Assembly (NCBI GenBank): GCA_934307335.1
Contig: CAKRCL010000032.1
Location: 1 to 18,637, forward strand
DNA length: 18,637 nucleotides
Origin: an uncultured Dorea sp.
Lineage (GTDB): Bacteria > Bacillota > Clostridia > Lachnospirales > Lachnospiraceae
Direction of reading: 5' to 3'
Made by a program: the position numbers and the translations under genes. Of this stretch, positions 1 to 6,504 are shown in pieces (the stretch's first letter is position 1; each line of letters begins with the position of its first letter). Under the pieces are notes generated by a model, which saw only the letters and a list, made by a program, of their open reading frames with translations, was not told the origin of the DNA and made no database searches.

Positions 1-1
1 T

Positions 2-75
2 GGCGGGATAGCTCAGTTGGCTAGAGCACGCGGTTCATACCCGCGGTGTCGCTGGTTCAAATCCAGTTCCCGCTA
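2..75 (+). tRNA. tRNA-Met (CAT anticodon), elongator type
   Basis: A full cloverleaf folds: acceptor 2-8 with 68-74 (a G-U closing pair, then six Watson-Crick pairs), D arm with GCTC...GAGC, anticodon stem 29-33/41-45 with loop TTCATAC and anticodon CAT at 36-38, T stem 51-55/63-67 with loop TTCAAAT, and discriminator A75. CCA is not encoded (ACT follows), so it must be added after transcription. The initiator hallmarks (mispaired first acceptor pair, three G-C pairs at the base of the anticodon stem) are absent, and the G1-U72 pair with a TTCATAC loop fits elongator Met rather than initiator or lysidine-modified Ile2. Its promoter lies left of the window. Confidence 0.93.
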
Positions 76-79
76 CTGG

Positions 80-110
80 AGAGAATTCATGTTGTGAGTT
101 CTCTTTTTTT
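80..110 (+). terminator. Intrinsic terminator of the tRNA-Met unit
   Basis: A 9-10 bp stem (80-89 with 95-104, one G-U pair) and a 5-nt loop are followed directly by a run of seven T at 104-110. It starts five bases after the tRNA, so it ends that transcript before the next promoter. Confidence 0.9.
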
Positions 111-139
111 CGTTCTTATATTCAAGAAGGTCACTTTCA

Positions 140-168
140 TTGACTGTAAATCATCCCTCATGTATAAT
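140..168 (+). promoter_or_regulatory. SigA-type promoter for the ORF94-ispF operon
   Basis: TTGACT (140-145) and TATAAT (163-168) are separated by 17 bp, a near-consensus housekeeping promoter. Transcription should begin near 175, giving a leader of about 35 nt before the ATG at 211. Confidence 0.85.
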
Positions 169-210
169 AAAAAATCAGAGAAAACATTTTTTCGGAAGGA
201 ATGAAATCAT

Positions 211-495
211 ATGAATGACAAAGGACGTAGTATGCTTAGGATAATTGCAGGAGGTTATCTTACCTATCTTGGAGTAGATTTGTTAAAGAATACAATTACA
301 GGTAAGACGAATAATCCAGTGATGTTTGGATGTTTTGGAGCGGCATTTTTGGTCATAGGAGTTGGATATATCATTTATTCATTAAAAAGAAATAAAGTGT
401 CAGCTGATTTGGAAAATGAATTGGATGTGGACGAAACGAAAGAGGAGTGCCACAAAGCAGAGAGTCTGGATGAGAGCAAAGATGAGGAGGAATAA
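211..495 (+). CDS. Small two-helix membrane protein with acidic tail, unknown function
   Basis: This is a 94-residue protein I do not recognise. An amphipathic or short membrane segment (about residues 9-27) and a clear hydrophobic helix (about 39-58, ending before Lys-Arg) are followed by a strongly acidic, Glu/Asp-rich, probably disordered tail (65-94). No catalytic motif is visible. GGAAGGA at 194-200 lies 10 nt before the ATG. It is the first gene after a strong promoter, and its stop is only 3 nt before the ispF start. The ispF ribosome binding site (GAGGAGG, 484-490) lies inside its last codons, so the two are co-transcribed and probably translationally coupled. The topology suggests an inner-membrane protein with a cytoplasmic acidic tail; that is inference from hydrophobicity only. 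Confidence 0.75.
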   Translation: MNDKGRSMLRIIAGGYLTYLGVDLLKNTITGKTNNPVMFGCFGAAFLVIGVGYIIYSLKRNKVSADLENELDVDETKEECHKAESLDESKDEEE

Positions 496-498
496 AGG

Positions 499-1071
499 AT
501 GCGAGTTGGTTTAGGATATGATGTTCACAAGTTGGTAGAAGGAAGAGATCTGATTATCGGAGGAGTACAGATTCCGTATGAAAAAGGGCTTCTTGGTCAT
601 TCGGATGCAGATGTACTTCTTCACGCAATTATGGATGCACTTCTGGGGGCAGCAGCACTTGGAGATATCGGAAAGCATTTTCCGGATACGGATCCAAAAT
701 ATAAAGGAATTTCCAGTATTAAATTACTAGAATACGTGAGAGAATTAATCGATGACGAATTATATGTAGTTGGAAATGTAGATGCAACAATTATTGCTCA
801 GCGACCAAAGATGGCACCTTATATCGAACAGATGAGAAAGAATGTGGCAGATGCGCTTGCTATTGAAGTTAGTCAGGTGAATATCAAGGCAACCACAGAA
901 GAAGGATTAGGATTTACAGGAAGTGGAGAAGGAATTTCGGCACAGGCAATCGCATCTCTTGAGACAATTGCAAATTATAGTTATGGAGTAGGACCTGCAG
1001 ATTTGTCATCGGGATGTGCAGGTGGCTGTGATAGCTGTTCAGGATGTTCGGGATGTCAGAATGCAAATTAG
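499..1071 (+). CDS. ispF: 2-C-methyl-D-erythritol 2,4-cyclodiphosphate synthase with Cys-rich C-terminal tail
   Basis: IspF makes MEcPP from CDP-ME 2-phosphate with loss of CMP, in the non-mevalonate (MEP) isoprenoid pathway, as a cytoplasmic homotrimer. The start GLGYDVH supplies metal ligands D8 and H10, and the third ligand is H42 in the SDADVLLH block. [11 protein letters not shown], the [10 protein letters not shown] block and the [15 protein letters not shown] loop are all family signatures. The usual enzyme is about 155-160 residues and its fold ends near residue 158. Here about 30 further residues end in a Gly/Ser/Cys tail with cysteines at 173, 177, 180, 183 and 186, which the known reaction does not need. 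The gene is translationally coupled to the upstream membrane-protein gene. ispD is not in the window. Confidence 0.97.
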   Translation: MRVGLGYDVHKLVEGRDLIIGGVQIPYEKGLLGHSDADVLLHAIMDALLGAAALGDIGKHFPDTDPKYKGISSIKLLEYVRELIDDELYVVGNVDATIIAQRPKMAPYIEQMRKNVADALAIEVSQVNIKATTEEGLGFTGSGEGISAQAIASLETIANYSYGVGPADLSSGCAGGCDSCSGCSGCQNAN

Positions 1072-1142
1072 GAATCACAAGAAAACAAGTGCGAATATAT
1101 AAATGTTGGTTGGATAATAAAATGTAGCAGGAGAAACGGGAC

Positions 1143-2162
1143 ATGAAGATAAAAGAACTGGATATATCAGAGCATGAAAATACGAGAAAGCTTTATGAAG
1201 AGGTTTTTTCGGAAGATGAGAAAAGTTTTGTGGATTATTATTATCAAGAAAAGACAAAGGATAATACGATTTTTGTAGTACAGGAAGATAATGATGTTCA
1301 AGCAATGTTACATTTGAATCCGTACACTTTGAAGGTGAATGGAAATGAAAAGAAATCTTATTATATCGTAGCAGTTGCAACGCGAGAAGCTTATCGCGGA
1401 AGAAGATATATGGCTGAATTAATCAGGCAGTCTCTTTATTATATGTATCAGGAAGGTGTGACATTTACGTATCTGATGCCTGCAGCAGAGGCTATTTATT
1501 TACCGCATGATTTTAGAACGGTATATGAACAGAATATTGATTATTATGATCCAAAAGAAGAACTGGCGGGAGATATTCAGGTAAAAAAAGCGGAAAAAGA
1601 AGATTGTGAGGAGATTGCAGTCTGGGCAGAACAAAAGCTGGCAAAACAATATCAGATTTATGTGAAGCGTGACAGGGAATATTATGAACGGATGATAAAA
1701 GAACTTGCATGTGAAAACGGAGAACTTATTCTTTACAGATGTGGGGGGAAGATTATAGATGTAAAACCTTATTACCCGGAAGAATCTGAAAATAAAGAAA
1801 AAAACGCAGGAGATAGTCCGAAGATTATGATTCGAATTGTGGATGTGCGAAGAATGTTAATGTCTGTTAGACTGCGCAGTCTCATGGCGGTTAGCTTTCG
1901 GGTGACGGATTCATTGATTCCGGATAACAACCGATACATTACTATGACAGGAACAGAGTTTTCTGGATTGATGCTTATGGATGGCAGACCGGAGACGAGT
2001 GAAGGGACGATTACAATCAGCGCTTTGGGCGAATTGATTTTTGGAGTGAAGACAATTCGGGAAATTTGTGAAGAAGATGGTGTTGAGATGTCAGAGCGTA
2101 TGATGTCAGAATTTGACAAAATCATTCCTATGTCGAGAATTTACTTGAATGAAGTGGTGTAG
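1143..2162 (+). CDS. Eis-like GNAT acetyltransferase (GNAT plus SCP2-like domain)
   Basis: This 339-residue protein has the layout of the Eis/COG4552 family. An N-terminal GNAT fold (about 1-135) carries an acetyl-CoA pyrophosphate-binding segment at 84-90 (YRGRRYM, the R/Q-x-x-G-x-G/A position). A second degenerate GNAT half follows, then a C-terminal SCP2-like domain (about 230-339) opened by the characteristic block IRIVDVRRML. Characterised Eis proteins acetylate amines such as aminoglycosides or protein lysines; the substrate here cannot be read from sequence. It is shorter than typical Eis (about 390-400), mainly in the middle, where a Glu/Lys/Asn-rich linker (about 208-226) occurs. AGGAG at 1129-1133 lies 9 nt before the ATG. 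It sits 71 bp after ispF with no terminator between, so read-through is likely. Confidence 0.82.
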   Translation: MKIKELDISEHENTRKLYEEVFSEDEKSFVDYYYQEKTKDNTIFVVQEDNDVQAMLHLNPYTLKVNGNEKKSYYIVAVATREAYRGRRYMAELIRQSLYYMYQEGVTFTYLMPAAEAIYLPHDFRTVYEQNIDYYDPKEELAGDIQVKKAEKEDCEEIAVWAEQKLAKQYQIYVKRDREYYERMIKELACENGELILYRCGGKIIDVKPYYPEESENKEKNAGDSPKIMIRIVDVRRMLMSVRLRSLMAVSFRVTDSLIPDNNRYITMTGTEFSGLMLMDGRPETSEGTITISALGELIFGVKTIREICEEDGVEMSERMMSEFDKIIPMSRIYLNEVV

Positions 2163-2166
2163 ATTA

Positions 2167-2195
2167 TAGACGAATATAAAAAAATATGATATGCT
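2167..2195 (+). promoter_or_regulatory. Possible weak promoter for the zinc-ribbon membrane protein
   Basis: TAGACG (2167-2172) and TATGCT (2190-2195) each match four of six consensus bases with a 17-bp spacer, in the 65-bp gap before the 2228 gene. This is a weak call; the gene may instead depend on read-through from ispF and the acetyltransferase. Confidence 0.3.
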
Positions 2196-2227
2196 AATTA
2201 TTAGATTTATTTGAGGAGGAACAAAAG

Positions 2228-2794
2228 ATGAAATTTTGCCATAAATGTGGTGCACAATGTGAGGATGGAGCGAAATTCTGCAAGCAGTGCGGAGCAAAGT
2301 TAGAAGATGTGACATCAGGTCAGAGTCAGCAGTATAATCAGGTGCCGCCACAGTACGGAAGTACTGATAATCAGAACCAGTATAATTACGGAAATCAGAA
2401 TACATATAGCAATCAGAATACATATGGAGGACCAGCAGGCAGTATGAATCAAAGAGTTCCGGGAATTCAGCAAAGGAATATTGTGATTGCGGTAATCCTT
2501 TCTATAGTGACATGTGGGATTTATGGAATATACTGGATGATTAAATTGAATGATGAGATTAATCAGATAGTCGGTGATACACAGGCAACGAGCGGAGGTC
2601 TTGTCTTTCTTTTTACACTTATTACATGTGGAATATATGGATGGTACTGGATGTATAAGATGGGAGAGAAGTGTGACAAGATCAAAGGTGTGAGCGGAAG
2701 TTCAGGAGTTTTATATTTAATTCTTGGAATTTGTGGCCTCGGCATTGTTGATTATTGTCTGATGCAAGATACGATTAATAAAGCAATCGCATAG
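2228..2794 (+). CDS. Zinc-ribbon plus DUF4234-like membrane protein
   Basis: The N-terminus is a double-CxxC zinc ribbon (C4, C7, C18, C21; FCHKCG and FCKQCG). A Gln/Asn/Tyr-rich low-complexity linker (about 30-80) follows. The C-terminal half holds three hydrophobic segments (about 84-107, 123-145, 160-180). The first two carry near-identical motifs TCGIYGIYWM (95-104) and TCGIYGWYWM (133-142), an internal duplication typical of DUF4234 proteins. Such proteins are common in gut Clostridia and have no assigned function; a membrane protein with a cytoplasmic metal-binding head is the likely topology. A strong site, TGAGGAGGA (2212-2220), lies 7 nt before the ATG. It separates the ispF group from the Cys T-box operon, the place where Bacillus carries gltX. 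Confidence 0.85.
   Translation: MKFCHKCGAQCEDGAKFCKQCGAKLEDVTSGQSQQYNQVPPQYGSTDNQNQYNYGNQNTYSNQNTYGGPAGSMNQRVPGIQQRNIVIAVILSIVTCGIYGIYWMIKLNDEINQIVGDTQATSGGLVFLFTLITCGIYGWYWMYKMGEKCDKIKGVSGSSGVLYLILGICGLGIVDYCLMQDTINKAIA
2393..2425 (+). repeat. 15-bp direct repeat, 18-nt period, inside the linker coding region
   Basis: AATCAGAATACATAT occurs at 2393-2407 and again at 2411-2425, in frame, encoding Asn-Gln-Asn-Thr-Tyr twice in the Q/N/Y-rich linker of the 2228 gene. It is probably a slippage-prone coding repeat, so the linker length may vary between strains. Confidence 0.85.
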
Positions 2795-2832
2795 AAGTTG
2801 AGTCGGAATTGTGTAAAATGATTGATCTGTAA

Positions 2833-2861
2833 TTGACAAAAAGTCGTTTTTCACATATTAT
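2833..2861 (+). promoter_or_regulatory. SigA-type promoter of the cysE operon
   Basis: A perfect TTGACA (2833-2838), a 17-bp spacer and TATTAT (2856-2861) precede the T-box leader. The predicted start is near 2868. There is no hairpin terminator between the upstream gene and this promoter. Confidence 0.85.
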
Positions 2862-2867
2862 ATATTC

Positions 2868-3140
2868 TAATAGAGTAAAGACATGGAACGGAAAGAGTAG
2901 CAGAACAGGAACCTGACAGAGAGAGAATGTCACCGGCTGAAAGCGTTCTTAAGGGAAAGATTTGTGAAGTGCCTCCGGGAGTTGACTGGGCGAAGGATTT
3001 TTATCTGGTAGTGCAGTACGTGAGTACGCGTTAAGTATTAAAAGAGGAGATAAGCGTCTTTTTATGGGATAAGGCGGTATCTCTAAAAGAGTGGAACCGC
3101 GGATAAACTTCGTCTCTTACTATAGAGAGACGAAGTTTTT
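2868..3140 (+). promoter_or_regulatory. T-box riboswitch, tRNA-Cys responsive
   Basis: This is a complete T-box leader before cysE. The 5' part has the Stem I landmarks: GAGTAG on the 5' side, AGAGAGAGAA in the distal part, and a specifier loop 3' side GTGAAG followed by TGC (2970-2972), a Cys codon. The T-box itself, GTGGAACCGCGG, lies at 3091-3102, and its GCGGT/ACCGC pairing (3074-3078 with 3096-3100) can form the antiterminator. The bulge UGGA (3092-3095) should pair with an acceptor end carrying U73, which is the tRNA-Cys discriminator. Uncharged tRNA-Cys would favour antitermination and expression of cysE-cysS and what follows. The specifier call rests on register plus gene context. Confidence 0.93.
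3106..3140 (+). terminator. T-box regulated intrinsic terminator
   Basis: A 12-bp perfect stem (3106-3117 with 3126-3137, AACTTCGTCTCT and its complement), an 8-nt loop and a T run at 3136-3140 end the leader. It is mutually exclusive with the antiterminator built on the T-box sequence just upstream. Confidence 0.93.
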
Positions 3141-3153
3141 ATTATTTCAGCGG

Positions 3154-3177
3154 AGAATCTCGCAAGCGAGATTCTTT
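3154..3177 (+). repeat. Second perfect hairpin between leader terminator and cysE
   Basis: A 9-bp perfect stem (3154-3162 with 3167-3175) closes a CAAG tetraloop and is followed by TTTATTATT. It is not part of the T-box core. It may be an additional weak terminator, an mRNA-stabilising 5' hairpin exposed when the leader is read through, or a copy of a dispersed palindromic repeat. Confidence 0.75.
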
Positions 3178-3212
3178 ATTATTCTATAAATATAGGCAAG
3201 GGAGGAACTGCA

Positions 3213-3905
3213 ATGGGAATGATATCCTATGTAAAGGAAGAGATTCAGGTAATCCGGGAGAGGGATCCTGCAATTAAATCTAATATGGAGGTTTTTTTAT
3301 ATCCTAGCTTCAAAGCAATTCTTCATTACCGGGTTGCTCACAAATTTTATAAAAAAGGACATTATGTAATAGCACGATGGATTTCTCAGAGAGCAGTTAG
3401 AAAGACGGGAATTGAGATCCATCCGGGAGCAACTATTGGAAAAGGACTTTTTATTGATCATGGAAGTGGAGTGATTATTGGAGAGACGGCAGAACTTGGC
3501 GATAACATTACATTATATCAAGGTGTGACACTTGGTGGTACAGGTAAGGAGCAAGGAAAACGTCATCCGACACTTGGGGATAATGTTATGGTAAGTGCCG
3601 GAGCGAAAGTGTTGGGTTCCTTTAAAATTGGTGAGAATTCCAAGATTGGGGCAGGTTCCGTTGTGTTAAAAGAAGTGCCTGCTAATTGTACAGTTGTCGG
3701 TGTGCCGGGAAGAATTGTGAAACAGGATGGAGCAAAGATTCCTCGTATGGATATGAACCAGGTAGATCTTCCGGATCCGATCAGTAACGATATTAAAGAA
3801 TTACAGACAGATAACCTTCGTATGCATAAAAAGCTTATGGAGTTAGAAAATCAATTAAAAATGTTTGCGAATAATGCGCATGTGCAGGGAGAAAAGGAGC
3901 AGTAA
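3213..3905 (+). CDS. cysE: Serine O-acetyltransferase
   Basis: CysE makes O-acetylserine from serine and acetyl-CoA, the first step of cysteine synthesis in the cytoplasm. The short 230-residue Bacillus-type form has a helical N-terminus (1-60) and a left-handed beta-helix of hexapeptide repeats (about 66-180). Its active-site segment has E68 and H70 (GIEIHP) and catalytic H83 (IDHGSGVIIGETA); E68 sits where E. coli has the catalytic Asp, as in other Firmicutes. The TLGGTGKEQGKRHPTLG block is the acetyl-CoA/serine-site signature. The C-terminus (about 193-220) looks like a short coiled coil. AAGGGAGGA at 3198-3206 supports the ATG at 3213; an in-frame ATG at 3219 is less well spaced. cysS starts 3 nt after the stop. 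Confidence 0.96.
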   Translation: MGMISYVKEEIQVIRERDPAIKSNMEVFLYPSFKAILHYRVAHKFYKKGHYVIARWISQRAVRKTGIEIHPGATIGKGLFIDHGSGVIIGETAELGDNITLYQGVTLGGTGKEQGKRHPTLGDNVMVSAGAKVLGSFKIGENSKIGAGSVVLKEVPANCTVVGVPGRIVKQDGAKIPRMDMNQVDLPDPISNDIKELQTDNLRMHKKLMELENQLKMFANNAHVQGEKEQ

Positions 3906-3908
3906 AAG

Positions 3909-5315
3909 ATGAAGATTTATAATACAATGTCTAAGAAAAAAGAAGAATTTGTACCAATCGAAGAGGGAAAAGTCCGCATGTATGTGTGTGGCCCGACGGT
4001 ATATAATTATATTCATATTGGAAATGCAAGACCGATGATCGTATTTGATACGGTAAGAAGATATTTTGAATATAAGGGGTATGATGTGAATTACGTGTCC
4101 AACTTTACAGATGTGGACGATAAAATTATTGCAAAGGCCAATGAAGAAGGAGTTACATCAGAAGAGATTTCCCAGCGTTACATTGCAGAATGTAAAAAAG
4201 ATATGGCTGGAATGAATGTAAAACCTGCTACGACAAATCCACTTGCAACACAGGAGATCGATGGCATGATCCAGTTGATCCAGATATTGATGGATAAAGG
4301 ATATGCATATGAGAAGAATGGTACAGTATATTACAGAACCCGTCAGTTCAAGGAATATGGAAAACTGTCGCATAAGAATCTGGACGATCTTCGTTCCGGA
4401 GAGCGTTCTCTTTTAGTTTCTGGAGCGGATGAGAAAGAAGATCCATTGGATTTCGTGCTTTGGAAGCCGAAAAAAGAAGGAGAGCCATTCTGGAAATCAC
4501 CATGGAGTGACGGACGTCCGGGCTGGCATACAGAGTGTTCTGAGATGTCTAAGAAATATCTTGGAGAGCAGATTGATATCCATGCAGGTGGCGAGGATCT
4601 TGTGTTCCCACATCATGAAAATGAAATCGCACAGAGTGAGGCCGCTAATGGAAAAACATTTTCAAATTATTGGATGCACAATGCATTTTTAAATATTGAT
4701 AACCGCAAGATGAGTAAGTCTCTCGGAAACTTCAGAACAGTCCGTGAGATCAGTGAACAGTACGACCTTCAGGTGCTTCGTTTCTTTATGTTGAGCGCGC
4801 ATTACAGAAGTCCTCTTAACTTCAGTGCAGAGCTTATGGAAGCAGCAAAGAGCAGTCTGGAACGTATCGTGAATGCGGTTGATAATTTGAATTTCTTGAT
4901 GAAAAATGCAAAAGATGAGCCAATGACTGTAGAAGAAGCAGAACTTTTTGCACAGACAGATACATTTGTAAAAGCATTTGAAGATGCAATGGAAGATGAT
5001 TTTAATACAGCAGATGCGGTTGCGGCAATTTTTGAACTTGTAAGATATAGTAACACGAACGCAAATGCAGAGAAGACAAAAGAATATCTTGGAAAGGTAA
5101 AAGAGCTGATCGTGAAATTGGCAGATGTTCTTGGACTGATCGTAGAAAAGAAAGAGGAAATTCTGGCAGAAGATATTGAAAAACTGATTGAAGAACGTCA
5201 GGCTGCAAGAAAAGCAAAAGATTTCGCGAGAGCAGATGCAATTCGAGATGAATTATTAGAAAAAGGTATTATTTTGAAAGATACCAGAGAAGGAGTACAA
5301 TGGAAAAGAGCGTAG
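3909..5315 (+). CDS. cysS: Cysteinyl-tRNA synthetase
   Basis: CysS charges tRNA-Cys with cysteine. It is a class I synthetase of 468 residues, the usual length. The zinc site is C27, C210, H235 and E239, the HIGH motif appears as HIGN at 36-39 (CGPTVYNYIHIGNARP), and KMSKS is at 267-271. WHTECSEMS and HAGGEDLVFPHHENE are further family signatures, and the C-terminal DALR-like helical region ends with GVQWKR. AAGGAG (3895-3900) lies inside the end of cysE. The 3' end overlaps the mrnC start by 16 nt. Pairing with cysE behind a Cys T-box couples cysteine supply and charging to tRNA-Cys status. Confidence 0.98.
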   Translation: MKIYNTMSKKKEEFVPIEEGKVRMYVCGPTVYNYIHIGNARPMIVFDTVRRYFEYKGYDVNYVSNFTDVDDKIIAKANEEGVTSEEISQRYIAECKKDMAGMNVKPATTNPLATQEIDGMIQLIQILMDKGYAYEKNGTVYYRTRQFKEYGKLSHKNLDDLRSGERSLLVSGADEKEDPLDFVLWKPKKEGEPFWKSPWSDGRPGWHTECSEMSKKYLGEQIDIHAGGEDLVFPHHENEIAQSEAANGKTFSNYWMHNAFLNIDNRKMSKSLGNFRTVREISEQYDLQVLRFFMLSAHYRSPLNFSAELMEAAKSSLERIVNAVDNLNFLMKNAKDEPMTVEEAELFAQTDTFVKAFEDAMEDDFNTADAVAAIFELVRYSNTNANAEKTKEYLGKVKELIVKLADVLGLIVEKKEEILAEDIEKLIEERQAARKAKDFARADAIRDELLEKGIILKDTREGVQWKRA

Positions 5316-5758
5316 ATTGGCAGTTTGACAGTTATATGCAGGAGATTTTTCAGATGAAAGAGGTGGATATCAGAGAATATTCACCTCTTGCTCTGGCATA
5401 TATAGGAGATTGTATATTTGATCTTGTCATTAAGTCTCTTGTGATGAACGAGGGAAACAAACAAGTGCAGAAGATGCACAAGGAAACCAGTTCTTATGTG
5501 CAGGCGTCTGCGCAGTCAAAAATGATGCGTGCTATTCAAGAACATTTGACGGAAGAAGAGCATGGAGTTTACAAAAGAGGCAGAAATGCAAAAAGTGTAT
5601 CTCCGGCAAAGAATCAGTCTATTACAGATTATCGGCGTGCGACAGGTTTTGAAGCCTTGATGGGGTATTTGTATTTGAATAAGGACTGGAAAAGAATGCT
5701 GGATCTGATTAAAATCGGATTGGATAGTATAGAAGGAGAAATTTATGATAGAGCATAA
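5300..5758 (+). CDS. mrnC: Mini-ribonuclease III (23S rRNA maturation)
   Basis: Mini-III is a dimeric RNase III-type nuclease without the dsRNA-binding domain; in Bacillus it trims the ends of 23S precursor rRNA. At 152 residues the length fits. The catalytic block is LALAYIGDCIFDL with D37, the second acidic position is E118 in the ATGFEALMGYLYL block, and the AQSKMMRAI and RRGRNAKS-like (KRGRNAKS) segments are conserved. It starts inside cysS (16-nt overlap); GAAGGAG (5289-5295) is only 4 nt from the ATG, suggesting that translation depends on coupling to cysS. Its 3' end overlaps rlmB by 14 nt. The order cysS-mrnC-rlmB is the classical Firmicutes arrangement. Confidence 0.95.
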   Translation: MEKSVDWQFDSYMQEIFQMKEVDIREYSPLALAYIGDCIFDLVIKSLVMNEGNKQVQKMHKETSSYVQASAQSKMMRAIQEHLTEEEHGVYKRGRNAKSVSPAKNQSITDYRRATGFEALMGYLYLNKDWKRMLDLIKIGLDSIEGEIYDRA

Positions 5759-6503
5759 AGATAAGCATGGAAATGATAATATGATTGAAGGAAGAAATGC
5801 AGTTCTAGAAGCATTTCGTTCTGGAAAGCCTGTGGATAAATTATTTGTATTAGATGGTTGCCAGGATGGACCGGTAAGAACAATTGTTCGGGAGGCAAAA
5901 AAGCATGATACACTGGTTCAGTTTGTAGATAAAGACCGTCTGACGCAGCTTTCTCAGACCGGAAGACATCAGGGTGTTATTGCGTATACAGCGGCTTATG
6001 AGTATGCACAGGTCGAGGATATGCTTGAGTTAGCAAAAGAAAGAGGAGAGGATCCATTTCTTATTTTATTAGATGATATTGAAGATCCGCATAATCTTGG
6101 AGCAATTATCCGTACAGCGAATCTTGCAGGTGCACATGGTGTTATCATTCCTAAAAGAAGAGCAGTAGGATTGACAGCAACAGTTGCAAAGACATCTGCA
6201 GGTGCAATTAACTATACTCCGGTAGCAAAAGTGACAAACTTGACAAAGACGATGAAGGAGTTAAAAGAAAAAGGTCTTTGGTTTGTATGCGCAGATATGG
6301 GCGGAGAATCAATGTATAAGCTTAATTTGAAAGGTCCTATCGGACTTGTAATCGGAAATGAAGGGGAAGGAGTCAGCCGTCTTGTAAAAGAGACATGTGA
6401 TTTTGTTGCCAGCATTCCGATGAAGGGGGATATTGATTCCTTGAATGCATCCGTTGCGACTGGTGTTCTTGCATATGAAATTGTAAGACAGAGGCTTGGA
6501 TAA
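5745..6503 (+). CDS. rlmB: 23S rRNA (guanosine-2'-O-)-methyltransferase RlmB, SpoU family
   Basis: RlmB/YacO is a SPOUT (TrmH/SpoU) enzyme that 2'-O-methylates G2251 in the 23S peptidyl-transferase region using SAM. The N-terminal RNA-binding L30e-like domain (about 14-90) opens with IEGRNAVLEAFRSG and ends with the GRHQGV block (73-78). The knotted catalytic domain shows motif 1 NLGAIIRT (117-124), motif 2 GNEGEGVSRL (204-213) and motif 3 IPMKGDIDSLNASVA (224-238). AAGGAG at 5733-5738 supports the ATG at 5745; a shorter form from the ATG at 5781 would match the usual family start, so the first 12 residues are less certain. It overlaps mrnC by 14 nt. Confidence 0.95.
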   Translation: MIEHKDKHGNDNMIEGRNAVLEAFRSGKPVDKLFVLDGCQDGPVRTIVREAKKHDTLVQFVDKDRLTQLSQTGRHQGVIAYTAAYEYAQVEDMLELAKERGEDPFLILLDDIEDPHNLGAIIRTANLAGAHGVIIPKRRAVGLTATVAKTSAGAINYTPVAKVTNLTKTMKELKEKGLWFVCADMGGESMYKLNLKGPIGLVIGNEGEGVSRLVKETCDFVASIPMKGDIDSLNASVATGVLAYEIVRQRLG

Positions 6504-6504
6504 T

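Noticed and set aside
2..75. Initiator tRNA-fMet or lysidine tRNA-Ile2
   Set aside because: The acceptor starts with a G-U pair rather than a C-A mismatch and the anticodon stem lacks three consecutive G-C pairs at its base; loop and stem fit elongator Met.
1772..2423. Minus-strand ORFs antisense to the acetyltransferase and zinc-ribbon genes
   Set aside because: No ribosome sites or recognisable protein features; both sense genes show clear family motifs.
6496..6504. TTG start for SigH
   Set aside because: GAGG is only one base upstream, too close; the ATG at 6505 has workable spacing.
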